Under the pieces are notes generated by a model. That model did no database searches. It saw only the letters and a program-made list of their open reading frames with translations, and was not told where the DNA came from. A stretch of DNA of 64,000 nucleotides from CAWAND01 sp963807065 (GTDB lineage Bacteria; Chloroflexota; Anaerolineae; Anaerolineales; E44-bin32): positions 744,001 to 808,000 of the forward strand of contig CAWDZQ010000003.1 in the NCBI GenBank assembly GCA_963807065.1. Direction: 5' to 3'. The position numbers and the translations under genes were made by a program. Below are positions 25,559 through 34,408 of the stretch, piece by piece. The stretch's first letter is position 1. Each line of letters opens with the position of its first letter.

Positions 25559-25941
25559 CGCCGTCCAAGGCCCACCGCTCGACCTCCCGCCTCGATTCAT
25601 TTCGACACGCATTCTCCGGGTGGTGGCACGTACTGCGCACCCAGCGCAACGCATGGATCCACGCTTTGGCGACGCTGCTGGCCGTCGGTGTGGCAGCGTG
25701 GCTTGGGCTGGATCGGTTGAGTTGGGTTTTGATCGTGATCGCCATTTCGCTGGTGTGGCTGGCGGAGTTCATCAACACCGCAATCGAGGCGGCGGTGGAC
25801 TTGGCCAGCCCGGACCACGACCCTTTGGCGAAAGTGGGCAAGGACGTTGGGGCAGCTGCCGTGATGATTGCGGCCGGCACGGCGGCCTTGATCGGGATAC
25901 TGGTCCTCGGACCACCGCTTTGGCTCAGGTTGTTTGCTTGA
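25555..25941 (+). CDS. dgkA: Diacylglycerol/undecaprenol kinase family protein
   Basis: The 128-residue membrane protein has three hydrophobic helices and the family signature WLAEFINTAIEAAVDLASPDHDPLAKVGKDVGAAAVMIAA, in which the glutamates and the DxxxKVGKDxGAAAV block form the active site. Gram-positive-type members mostly phosphorylate undecaprenol, others diacylglycerol; sequence alone does not decide. The ATG at 25555 overlaps the ybeY stop. Last gene of its operon. Confidence 0.93.
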   Translation: MTPSKAHRSTSRLDSFRHAFSGWWHVLRTQRNAWIHALATLLAVGVAAWLGLDRLSWVLIVIAISLVWLAEFINTAIEAAVDLASPDHDPLAKVGKDVGAAAVMIAAGTAALIGILVLGPPLWLRLFA

Positions 25942-25974
25942 GGTCAATCGCCGGAGGGCCGCGGTATGGGCGCG

Positions 25975-26003
25975 TTGCACCGCTCCGGCAACTGCGCGAT
26001 AAT
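25975..26003 (+). promoter_or_regulatory. Promoter of the multi-GAF histidine kinase gene
   Basis: TTGCAC (25975-25980), 17 bases, GATAAT (25998-26003), with the ATG at 26057 about 47 bases after the expected start of transcription. Confidence 0.5.
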
Positions 26004-26056
26004 TCCGGCGCACACTCCGTTGAGAAACCATCGGATCAAGGCGGGCAATCCAACCG

Positions 26057-28624
26057 ATGACTGCCGATCGCAGCGTGGACCCATCATCTCTCATTCGAGC
26101 CGCCACAGCCTCCTTCGACTACAGCAACCCGGCTGCAGCCTTGGGCAGCGTCCTACAACTCAGCATCGATCTCCTGGGGGTTGATCGCGCCGCGCTCTAC
26201 GAATCCGTCTCGGGCGAAGGTGGTTTCAGCCCGAGGTTCGCCCATGGTGCACCGTTATCTGATTTGGGGAAGATTTCGTCCAACAGCGAACACGAACTGA
26301 TTCGCTCGGCCATACGTAATCAGAAGGCGTCATCATCAGAAGGCGGTCAGGCTTCCCTGGGTCTGCCCCTGGCGCCGGGAATCGTGGCCTGCAGCCCATG
26401 TTCCACCGGGGGTGAGACGATCGGGCTGCTGTTTGTGGCCCGCGATGATGGAACCCCGTTTGACGACGAACTTTCCACGCTTGAGATTTTGGCTACGCGC
26501 TCAGCCGAAATCCTGACCTATGCGCGTCAGTCAGCCAGCCAGTCGTATCTCTTCCACAAACTTTCCCTGCTCTACCAGGCCAGCCACGCCATTACCAGCA
26601 CGCGCGACAAGCAGGAAAGCATCCGTCAGATGGCCGCCCATTTGCTCAAAGCGACCTCAGCCGACACCTGCGAGGTGCTGGTCATCGAAGGCAACAATGG
26701 GCAGACTACTCGCTTTCGGCAGGAACTCAACAAATCCGTGCAGCATACCGTGGTGTCCTTGGTGTCCGACGGCATGCCGGACTACCCGGTCCACCAAGCC
26801 GTGCTCAATGACCTCAAGCCGTCTTTGATCAGCATGATGCCCCCCACCGGCAGTGCCAAAGACATGGCCATGCTCCAGAGCGAGGGCATCTCGGCGGCCG
26901 CCGTCTTTCCTTTGTCGACGCGCCAGAAAGCCATGGGCCTGGTGCGGATGCTCTACAACCGCCCCGGCCGCCAGATCAACGAACAAGAAATCGAGCTGGC
27001 TCAGGCGATCATCAACATCGGGGCCATTGGCTTGGAAGACGCCATCCACCTCGAGTCTTCCGAGGCGCGTGCCGGGCAACTTCAACTGCTCAATGAGATC
27101 GGCCGCGAGATGACGTCCAGCCTGGACCTGGACGCCTCTCTGGAAAACGCCATGCGCAACGCCCAACGCATGCTCCAGGCGGAAGCGTGCGTCTTGTTCC
27201 TGCTGAACGACGAAGGCGAGAAACTCAACTTGAAAGCCAGCGGGGGGAGACAGTTCCGCGTCAAGGACGTCGCCATTCGGCTCGAAGAGGGCATTGCTGG
27301 CTGGGTGGCTCGCAATCACCGGCCATTGATCGTCAACGACGTCCGCACCAATCCTCTCTATCACAGTGCCATCGATGCCCAGACGGGGCTCCTCACCACC
27401 TGTGTCTTGTGCGTGCCGTTGGAGTCGCGCGGCGAAGTGATGGGCGTCATCGAAGCCATTAATCACCCGCGGGGAGCCTTCAACGAGAACGATCAGCAGA
27501 TGCTTTCCTCAGTGTCGGCATGGGCCTCCATTGCCCTCGACAACGCCAACCTCTTCCAGCAGGTGGCCGAGGAGCGGAGCCGTCTGGAAACAACGCTGGT
27601 GGAGACGGCCGACGCCGTGGCCTTGACAGACCGCAGCGGGCGCATCATCTTGATCAACAAAGCCGCCGCCCAGCTGTTCCGCATCAATGCCGAGCTGGCC
27701 ATTGGTCGGCTTGCGTCGGAGATTTTCCGCGACCATCCGCTCGGCGAATTGCTGATGGACGAGACCGCCGATCTCCCCATCACCATGGACACCACCACAC
27801 CGACTGAACGGGTCCTTTTCACGACGATCAGTGAAATCCCGGATGTCGGGCGGGTGGCGGTGATGACCGACATCACCGCCCTGAAGCAGATCGACCGCAT
27901 GCGTTCGCAGCTGCTGGGCACGGCGGCCCACGACCTTAAGAACCCATTGAACGCCATTCGCCTGGGCGCCGATCTCCTCAACGACGCCGAGCTCAGCGAG
28001 CAGCAGCGAAAAGCCCTCAATATGATGCAGCGCGCCACCGACAGCATGACCAACCTCATCACCGGCCTGTTGGAAACCATCCGCCTGGAGTCTTCGACCC
28101 ATCTCACCCTCGAGCCAATTCAAATCAACGACCTCATCCGGCGAGCGATCGAGGACCTTCGTCCCCTTTCCGAGGCCAAGCAGCACACCATCTTGTACGA
28201 GGCGCCAGAAGAAGCCATCCTGGTAATGGCTGATCCAAGCCGCCTGAACTCCGTGATGACCAACCTGCTCAGCAACGCCATCAAGTTCACACCTACCAGT
28301 GGCAGGATCGAGATCGTGTCCACAATGGACGACGACCAGGTGCTGGTCAGCGTGACCGATGACGGACCGGGCATCGCGCCGGATGAGATTCCACGCATTT
28401 TCGAGCACTTCTTCCGCGGGCGAGTTGCCGTCCAAGATCCTAACAATCCAGTAGAGGGGACGGGCCTAGGACTGGCCCTGGCGAAAACCGTCATCGAGCA
28501 GCACGGCGGCCGTATTTGGGTCACCAGTGAAGAAGGCTCTGGCACCACGTTCTACTTCTCGCTGCCGCGCGAAGCGGTTCCCAAGACAGGGTCCCTCAAG
28601 AAAGACCGACGCGGGGACGCCTAG
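26057..28624 (+). CDS. Multi-GAF, PAS-domain sensor histidine kinase
   Basis: The 855-residue soluble protein is best read as GAF-like domain 1 (about 12-150), GAF 2 (about 160-330), GAF 3 (about 335-495, with EGIAGWVARNHRPLIVNDVRTNPLY), a PAS domain (about 510-605), a HisKA helix with the H-box AAHDLKNPLNAIR (His near 625), and a HATPase domain with NLLSNAIKF, DDGPGIAPDEI and GTGLGLALAKTVIEQHGG. No membrane segment is seen. Stacked GAF/PAS domains integrate several cytoplasmic signals. No response regulator is adjacent, so it is an orphan kinase with unknown targets. Confidence 0.9.
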   Translation: MTADRSVDPSSLIRAATASFDYSNPAAALGSVLQLSIDLLGVDRAALYESVSGEGGFSPRFAHGAPLSDLGKISSNSEHELIRSAIRNQKASSSEGGQASLGLPLAPGIVACSPCSTGGETIGLLFVARDDGTPFDDELSTLEILATRSAEILTYARQSASQSYLFHKLSLLYQASHAITSTRDKQESIRQMAAHLLKATSADTCEVLVIEGNNGQTTRFRQELNKSVQHTVVSLVSDGMPDYPVHQAVLNDLKPSLISMMPPTGSAKDMAMLQSEGISAAAVFPLSTRQKAMGLVRMLYNRPGRQINEQEIELAQAIINIGAIGLEDAIHLESSEARAGQLQLLNEIGREMTSSLDLDASLENAMRNAQRMLQAEACVLFLLNDEGEKLNLKASGGRQFRVKDVAIRLEEGIAGWVARNHRPLIVNDVRTNPLYHSAIDAQTGLLTTCVLCVPLESRGEVMGVIEAINHPRGAFNENDQQMLSSVSAWASIALDNANLFQQVAEERSRLETTLVETADAVALTDRSGRIILINKAAAQLFRINAELAIGRLASEIFRDHPLGELLMDETADLPITMDTTTPTERVLFTTISEIPDVGRVAVMTDITALKQIDRMRSQLLGTAAHDLKNPLNAIRLGADLLNDAELSEQQRKALNMMQRATDSMTNLITGLLETIRLESSTHLTLEPIQINDLIRRAIEDLRPLSEAKQHTILYEAPEEAILVMADPSRLNSVMTNLLSNAIKFTPTSGRIEIVSTMDDDQVLVSVTDDGPGIAPDEIPRIFEHFFRGRVAVQDPNNPVEGTGLGLALAKTVIEQHGGRIWVTSEEGSGTTFYFSLPREAVPKTGSLKKDRRGDA

Positions 28625-28720
28625 CCCCTTCAGCCTCCCAGCCCGCATTCTCTGCCGCGACCCCCAAGCCGTCGGATCGCCCCACGCTTCTCGCAATCGC
28701 TCTCCAGCTCGAGGGGCAGC

Positions 28721-31183
28721 ATGAACGTAGACGTCGAACTATATCGCCGAGATGTCACGATCGAGTCCGGGGGGCGGCTGCGTCTCTCGGTGATCGACAT
28801 CGCCCCAGATGCCCACGCTCCAACCCTGGTGCTGCTCCACGGCTTCGCTGGCGACGCCCGGCAATGGTCCCATCAGCTGCGGCACTTCTCGGACCACTAT
28901 CGAGTCCTTGCCCCCGATCTGCGGGGCCACGGGGACTCCGATGCGGGCGAGGCGGATTTCTCCGTCGAACGCCAGGTCAAGGATCTGGACCTTTTGCTTG
29001 ACCGGCTGTCCGTCAAGGAGCCGGTGGTGCTGTGCGGCCACTCCTTCGGCGGCGCCTTAGCCGTCGAGTACGCCCTGGCCCACCCAGATAGGGTGGATCG
29101 CCTGATCTTGATCGCCGCCGCAGGGGCTTATCCGCTGGCGCGCGGATTGCGACTGGCCCTGGCCCTCCCGATCTCCGTGCTGAATGCCGCCCACCGAGTC
29201 CTCTCGAGACGGATTGGCGCACCCCCGGCGGTCATTAAACTGATGTACAGGCAGACCGTGGGCCCATGGCGGGGATGGGAGAAGCTGGGTCAAATCGACT
29301 GCCCCACCCTTGTCATCCGCGGCCACCGTGATCGGGTTTTTGAGCATCAGTACCTCGAGAGGGTGGCAGGGGCCATCCCCAAAGCCGAGGACGTCAACGT
29401 CGGGGCCTCCGGCCACATGGTGATGCTCGAACGCCGCGAGGCGGTCAATCGAGCTATCCAACGCTTCCTCACCGGGGGTCAATCCTGGCGGGATCTCAAC
29501 CAGGCGAGCAGGCTGCTAAAGAAGCGACCGTGGCTGGCCTACTACGAGGAGGATGTTCCGCATGTTGTCGGGATGCCCGAGGTCAACCTTGATCAGCTCC
29601 TCAGTTCGGCCTCACGCAGGTTTCCCAACCGAACAGCCACCTTGTTTGAGAATCGCCGCACGTCGTATCAGCGGCTGAACAGCCAGGCCAACCAATTCGC
29701 CCAAGGCCTAATCCAGCTCGGACTCCTGCCAGGTGAGCGGGTGCTGTTCTTATTGCCCAACCTCCCCCAGTTGATTGTGGGTTTCTTTGGCACGTTGCGA
29801 GCCGGGGGCGTGGCGGCGTTTGCCTCGCCTGCCTCGGAGCCCGAGGAGGTCCTGCGAGAGATTCGGGACTCGGGCGCCACCGTCCTGTTCACCCTGGCAT
29901 CCCACACGGAGTTGGCCACCCGGGCGACAAAAGAAACGAGCTTGCGGCACGTCGTTTATGCTCGCTATGAGGACGATCTGCCATGGGCGAAGGCGGCCTG
30001 GTTTAGGCTGACCCGTGCCCGGACCGCGAGGCATGTACTGCCGTCCCAGATGGCGCCGAATCACCACCTGGTTAACGACTTCACCCGCGGCCTGCCGGAC
30101 ACGCCGCCCCAGATCTCCGCCCGTCCGGATGACCTGGCGGTGCTTCAGTACACGGGGGGCACGACCGACGTCCCCAAGGGAGTCATGCTCACACACAGAA
30201 ATCTGATGGCGAACACGCTCCAAAACCGGCACTGGCTGGCGTCGGCGCGTGAGGGGAAGGAAACCGTCCTGTGTGTGCTCCCGTTTTCACACATTTACGG
30301 TCTGACGGCGGCCATGTGCACTCCAATTGCCTTGGGAGCCACGCTCCTGATTCTGCCCGGATTTCAGACGGAGTCCGTCTTGGGGGCCATCAAGCGTCAT
30401 CGGCCGACCCTCTTTCCGGGTGTGCCGTCGATGTACACGGCCATCAACGACTTCCCCGGCGTGCGCCGCTACCGCCTGGACTCAATCCGGGCCTGCATCT
30501 CAGGTGCGGCGCCGCTCCCGGTGGAGGTTCAAGAGGCCTTCGAGAAGCTCACCCGCGGCAGGCTGGTCGAGGGGTACGGCCTGACCGAAGCCTCTCCGAC
30601 AACGCATGCCAACCCCATCTCGGGCCGCCGGAAGATCGGTTCGATCGGGATCCCGCTCCCCAACACCGAAGCTAAGATCGTCGACCTTCCCACCGGGCGA
30701 GATCTGCGGCCGGGAAAGATCGGTGAGCTTGCCGTACGCGGTCCCCAGATAATGCGCGGTTATTGGAATGACCCCGAATTGACCATCGAATCACTCAGCG
30801 ACGACGGCTGGCTTTTAACCGGTGATCTGGCACGCATGGATGAAGAAGGCTACTTTCAGATCGTGGCCCGCAAGAAGGAGATGATCTTGGCCGGCGAATA
30901 CCAGGTCTTTCCAAGGGATGTGGAAGAAGTCCTGTATGAAAATCCCAAAGTACGTGAAGCCGCCGTGGTCGGGATCCAACGAAAGCGTTGGCCGTTTCAG
31001 AGAGTGAAAGCTTACGTCGTCCTTCGTCAAGGGGAACGGGCCACCGAGGATGAGCTGATGTCCCTCTGCCGCCGGCGGCTAGAATCGTATGCCGTGCCGT
31101 GGAAGATCGAGTTCGTCGAAGAGTTGCCGAAATCATTCATAGGGAAGGTCCTTCGCCGCCTTCTGATCGAGGATTCCGCCTGA
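28721..31183 (+). CDS. Alpha/beta-hydrolase fused to an AMP-forming acyl-CoA ligase
   Basis: The 820-residue product has two enzymes in one chain. Residues 1-260 are an alpha/beta-hydrolase: LLHGFAGDARQW, nucleophile elbow GHSFGG, acid in RGHRDRVFE and histidine in GASGHMVM. From about 285 an ANL-family ligase follows: YTGGTTDVPKGVMLTHRNL (ATP loop), EGYGLTEASPTTH, GWLLTGDLARMDEEGYF, ARKKEMILAGEYQVFP, and the C-terminal lysine in SFIGKVLRR. The ligase part looks like a FadD-type fatty acyl-CoA synthetase. A plausible job is to release a fatty acid from an ester and activate it as acyl-CoA. OleBC fusions have the same domain order, but no oleA or oleD lies nearby and the ATP loop is FadD-like. 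All catalytic residues are present. Confidence 0.85.
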   Translation: MNVDVELYRRDVTIESGGRLRLSVIDIAPDAHAPTLVLLHGFAGDARQWSHQLRHFSDHYRVLAPDLRGHGDSDAGEADFSVERQVKDLDLLLDRLSVKEPVVLCGHSFGGALAVEYALAHPDRVDRLILIAAAGAYPLARGLRLALALPISVLNAAHRVLSRRIGAPPAVIKLMYRQTVGPWRGWEKLGQIDCPTLVIRGHRDRVFEHQYLERVAGAIPKAEDVNVGASGHMVMLERREAVNRAIQRFLTGGQSWRDLNQASRLLKKRPWLAYYEEDVPHVVGMPEVNLDQLLSSASRRFPNRTATLFENRRTSYQRLNSQANQFAQGLIQLGLLPGERVLFLLPNLPQLIVGFFGTLRAGGVAAFASPASEPEEVLREIRDSGATVLFTLASHTELATRATKETSLRHVVYARYEDDLPWAKAAWFRLTRARTARHVLPSQMAPNHHLVNDFTRGLPDTPPQISARPDDLAVLQYTGGTTDVPKGVMLTHRNLMANTLQNRHWLASAREGKETVLCVLPFSHIYGLTAAMCTPIALGATLLILPGFQTESVLGAIKRHRPTLFPGVPSMYTAINDFPGVRRYRLDSIRACISGAAPLPVEVQEAFEKLTRGRLVEGYGLTEASPTTHANPISGRRKIGSIGIPLPNTEAKIVDLPTGRDLRPGKIGELAVRGPQIMRGYWNDPELTIESLSDDGWLLTGDLARMDEEGYFQIVARKKEMILAGEYQVFPRDVEEVLYENPKVREAAVVGIQRKRWPFQRVKAYVVLRQGERATEDELMSLCRRRLESYAVPWKIEFVEELPKSFIGKVLRRLLIEDSA

Positions 31184-31266
31184 CCTGCAAGGGCAGCCCC
31201 GGACACAACTCCTCGCAGCTTCGCGTTAGACTTAACCCCACCGCCCATGACCTCAGGAGGCATCCC

Positions 31267-32124
31267 TTGGCAGGCACCGGATTCATCTTTGGCACCGTAG
31301 GAACTCCCAAGTCGACGCCCGACAAGCCTGGCGGCACGATTGGAACGATCGGTCACCTGGCGGGCCAGGGTCTGTTCGCCCTTGAGATTGCCTGGGTCCG
31401 TTCCGTCCGAGTCTCGGAGAAGACATGCGCTGAAATCAAATCCACGGCCAAAGAGGCGGGGGTCCAACTCAGCGTCCATGCACCCTACTACATCAACCTG
31501 AATGCAGATGATGACGAATGGCCCAAGAGCCGGAAGAGGCTGATGGATGCCTCCAGAGCAGGATTCCTTGCCGGTGCGACCGACATCATCTTCCACCCCG
31601 GTTCATATTTCGGGCGCCCACCGGAGGAGGTGTTGCAAGTCGCCATTCCTCGGCTGGCCGGCTGCGTGGCTGAGTTGAGACAGGAAGACAACCTGGTCCG
31701 TCTCCGCCCGGAGACCATGGGTAAGGGTGCCATGCTCGGTTCGCTTGCCGATACGCTGGAAATGGCGAAGTCCATCGACGGGGTCGAACCCTGTTTGGAT
31801 TTTGCCCACCTTCACGCGCGCGCCGGCGATGGCAGCGTCAATTCCTACGACGAATGGACAGAAGCCTTCCAAGCGTACCGGAAGGCGCTGGGTAAGCCGG
31901 CTCTAAAGCGGCTTCACTGTCATCTGTCAGGGATCGAATACAGCGAGAAAGGAGAAAGAAATCACCTGCTCCTCGCCGAGTCCGATTTCAATCTCGAGGC
32001 GCTGATGCGGGCCCTCAAGGATGCGGGATGCCAGGGACGGATTGTTTGCGAGAGTCCCGAGATGGACAAGGACGCTCAGGTGATCAAATCGGCCTGGGAA
32101 AAATTCGCCGGAACCCCCGCGTGA
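31267..32124 (+). CDS. AP endonuclease family 2 (endonuclease IV-like TIM barrel)
   Basis: The 285-residue product carries the zinc-ligand blocks of endonuclease IV in order: VHAPYYINLN, IIFHPGSYFG, RPETMGKG, CLDFAHLHAR, HCHLSGIEYS and VCESPEMDKDA. Endonuclease IV cuts DNA at abasic sites with three zinc ions. The sequence is a diverged member, so other TIM-barrel activities cannot be excluded. I use the TTG at 31267 because AGGAGG sits exactly six bases upstream and conserved sequence begins there; an extension to 31099 overlaps the upstream gene. A uracil-DNA glycosylase gene overlaps its stop (GTGA), which fits a base-excision repair role. Confidence 0.82.
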   Translation: MAGTGFIFGTVGTPKSTPDKPGGTIGTIGHLAGQGLFALEIAWVRSVRVSEKTCAEIKSTAKEAGVQLSVHAPYYINLNADDDEWPKSRKRLMDASRAGFLAGATDIIFHPGSYFGRPPEEVLQVAIPRLAGCVAELRQEDNLVRLRPETMGKGAMLGSLADTLEMAKSIDGVEPCLDFAHLHARAGDGSVNSYDEWTEAFQAYRKALGKPALKRLHCHLSGIEYSEKGERNHLLLAESDFNLEALMRALKDAGCQGRIVCESPEMDKDAQVIKSAWEKFAGTPA

Positions 32125-32738
32125 GCCATTCCACTCGGCGCGAACAACTGGAAGCCCTCCAACTCAAGATGCGCGCCTGCCGCAGATGCCTCGAAGAGGG
32201 CCACGACATCACTCCCGGGGCCATCTTCTCCGGACGCATCGGCGCCTCCACGATGTTGATAGGACAGGCTCCTGGTGTGACTGAAGTCGAGGCCCAAAGG
32301 CCCTTCAACGCGGGAAGCGGCACCAGGCTGTTTGAATGGCTCAGGGGAGCCGGGATTGACGAGACAGCCTTCCGACGATCGCAGTACATGACCGCCGTGA
32401 CGAAATGTTACCCTGGCAAGGCAAACAACGGAGGCGGAGACCGCGTCCCGAGCACGTCGGAACAGGCCCTGTGCCGCCCCTTCCTGGACGCCGAAATCGA
32501 GCTGGTGGATCCCAGCCTGATCCTGCCCGTCGGGCGTCTTGCCATCAATCTGTTCTTCCCCGCCAGCCGGCCCCTGACGGCAATCATCGGGACAGAGATA
32601 CGACACGATGATCGTTGGGTGATCCCCTTGCCGCACCCCTCAGGCGCCAGCCGCTGGCATCAGATTGAGGCCAACCGCCAGCGCATCCAGCAGGCCATAG
32701 ACCTCATCCAAGCCAGAAATGTCCAACTCGGACTTTGA
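32121..32738 (+). CDS. Uracil-DNA glycosylase family protein, four-cysteine (family 4-like)
   Basis: The 205-residue product has IGQAPGVTEVEAQRPFNAGSG (uracil pocket and water-activating loop), MTAVTKCYPGK and IPLPHPSGASRWH (HPS motif). Cysteines at about 20 and 23 (ACRRC), in KCYPG and in LCRPFL match the four ligands of the iron-sulfur cluster of family 4 enzymes. It should remove uracil from DNA and leave an abasic site. It starts with GTG at 32121 overlapping the stop of the AP-endonuclease gene, so enzymes for two consecutive repair steps are translationally coupled. The glycosylase subfamily is inferred. Confidence 0.85.
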   Translation: MSHSTRREQLEALQLKMRACRRCLEEGHDITPGAIFSGRIGASTMLIGQAPGVTEVEAQRPFNAGSGTRLFEWLRGAGIDETAFRRSQYMTAVTKCYPGKANNGGGDRVPSTSEQALCRPFLDAEIELVDPSLILPVGRLAINLFFPASRPLTAIIGTEIRHDDRWVIPLPHPSGASRWHQIEANRQRIQQAIDLIQARNVQLGL

Positions 32739-32825
32739 TTTCGACTTCTCAAGGACGACGAACGAAGGCGCGAACAGCCTGCAATTCATCAGGACGATCG
32801 AGGTAAAACGTGGGGCGGGACGCCC

Positions 32826-33470
32826 TCAACCGCTGGGAAAGGCGATTTCCTCTCGCCCGGTGAGCTTGTCGTTGATGCGCGCCACCACGATCTCCAGGTG
32901 CTGAGGACTGTGGACGAAATCCAGGTCGTCGCTGCGCAAGGTCAGGACTGGACACACGTCAAAATCCGCCAGCCACCGCTCATAGAAGCGGTCCAACAAC
33001 TCGAGGTACTCCGCCGTGATCCCCTTTTCCATAGCCCGGCCACGCTGCCTGATCCGCTCGATCAACACCGGGACGGGAGCCTTCAGCACCAGAAGCAGGT
33101 CTGGTGCCGGCAGACGAGACACCACAAGTTGGTAGAGACGGTAATACGTATCGAAATCTCGCCGAGTCATGTTGCCCAGCTCGACGCTGGCGCGGGTGAA
33201 GATTTCGGCATCCTCGTAGATGGACCGATCGATGATGGCCGACTGGTCCTGCCTTGCCAATGCCAGGTGTTGCTCGGCTCGATGGCCCAAGAAGAAGATC
33301 TGCAGATGGAACGCCCAGGACCGCATGTCGCCGTAAAAATCGGCCAGGTACGGATTGTCGGCAACCGACTCGAAGGCTTGGAGCCAACCCATGCGTTCAC
33401 CCAGCTTCTGGGTCAACGACGTCTTCCCGGCGCCGATGTTGCCAGCAACGAGCACAAATCGTTTGGTCAT
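32826..33470 (-). CDS. Deoxynucleoside kinase
   Basis: The 214-residue product has the P-loop GNIGAGKTSL, the dNK blocks NPYLADFYGDMRSWAFHLQIFFL and DRSIYEDAEIFTRA, and the arginine-rich lid in ERIRQRGRAMEKGI. This is the bacterial deoxyadenosine/deoxyguanosine kinase family, which phosphorylates salvaged deoxynucleosides with ATP. The base preference is not predictable. The ATG at 33470 is preferred over the GTG before it because the GGGGGAG site is then five bases away. It follows the DUF5996 gene by 52 bases on the same strand and converges on the repair pair. Confidence 0.92.
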   Translation of the reverse strand: MTKRFVLVAGNIGAGKTSLTQKLGERMGWLQAFESVADNPYLADFYGDMRSWAFHLQIFFLGHRAEQHLALARQDQSAIIDRSIYEDAEIFTRASVELGNMTRRDFDTYYRLYQLVVSRLPAPDLLLVLKAPVPVLIERIRQRGRAMEKGITAEYLELLDRFYERWLADFDVCPVLTLRSDDLDFVHSPQHLEIVVARINDKLTGREEIAFPSG

Positions 33471-33522
33471 CACCGCTCCCCCTGTGGGCGGCTCCAGATC
33501 AAGCCTCTCGCTTCTCCGGGCT

Positions 33523-34371
33523 TCATGGGTCGGGCTGCCTCTTGCGCATGGCGAGGGCTCCCGCCTGTTGAACTGTGGTCAGGAAGGTCAGCAGCAACTC
33601 CCGCGGATTATCCCCGTCGGCCACGCTGGCGTAATCCAGCTTGGCACCCTGCCAACCTTGGGCGTGCCAGCGTGCGCCATTCGGCAGGCCCATTTCGGAA
33701 AGCTGGGGTACGGCTGGGTAGGCCGTGGCATAGAAATACGGGCTGGGGATTCCATCGTCTCCAGTTGAGAAGCCAAAGTTCATGCTCTCGTCCGCCCTAT
33801 CTTCGTCCTTGGGATCTTCGCCGGGGACCAGTCGCCCACTGAGCCAGAGCACTGCCAAATCGAAATGGTGAGGCCACAGAAGCGGGCCATGGGCCTCCCC
33901 GCGGAGTCCGCCGGAAAATTCCCTCAAGAAGTCATCGATGCGTGACAAGGCGGACCAGAATCGATCTGCCGCAAACTGATCGAAGGCATCCGGATTTTCG
34001 ATCTCAGGCATTTCGATCTCGATCAAGGACGCCCCGCCGCTTCGGGCCAACCAGGCATTCGTCCTATCAAGTATCTCGCGGCAGGACGTCCCCGGACATC
34101 GCCCCACCCATGCCTGGCCAAACTCGGTCCCGATTTCGATTTGAGCGCCTCGGATGTCCAGCCTGATCTCAAGCCTCTCGCCGGCTACCATCATCGGACC
34201 GGTCGTGATGCCCCGCGTGCTGACGGTCAAGCCAATATGCGACCAATGTCTTGCGGGTCGACTCAAGGCGCGACGGATGGCACCCAAACAGCGAGCATAC
34301 TGCCGCAGAATGTCACGCGTCGAGCGCCAGCCTTCGAGGTCAAGAGGGGGAAGCGCAATGTCTCCGGTCAT
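33523..34371 (-). CDS. DUF5996 family protein
   Basis: The 282-residue product begins LPPLDLEGWRSTRDILRQYARCLGAIRRALSRPARHWSHIGLTVSTRGITTGPM, the DUF5996 N-terminal pattern. It ends with the conserved PYFYATAYP and GARWHAQGWQGAKLDY blocks. The function of the family is unknown; no membrane segment or signal is seen. I set the start at ATG 34371 (GGGGAG nine bases upstream); open sequence upstream to 34959 is antisense-like noise over the aminotransferase gene. It lies between that gene and the deoxynucleoside kinase gene. Confidence 0.82.
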   Translation of the reverse strand: MTGDIALPPLDLEGWRSTRDILRQYARCLGAIRRALSRPARHWSHIGLTVSTRGITTGPMMVAGERLEIRLDIRGAQIEIGTEFGQAWVGRCPGTSCREILDRTNAWLARSGGASLIEIEMPEIENPDAFDQFAADRFWSALSRIDDFLREFSGGLRGEAHGPLLWPHHFDLAVLWLSGRLVPGEDPKDEDRADESMNFGFSTGDDGIPSPYFYATAYPAVPQLSEMGLPNGARWHAQGWQGAKLDYASVADGDNPRELLLTFLTTVQQAGALAMRKRQPDP

Positions 34372-34408
34372 GAGGTGGTCTCCCCGCGCGAGGGCGGCTG
34401 TACGCCGC

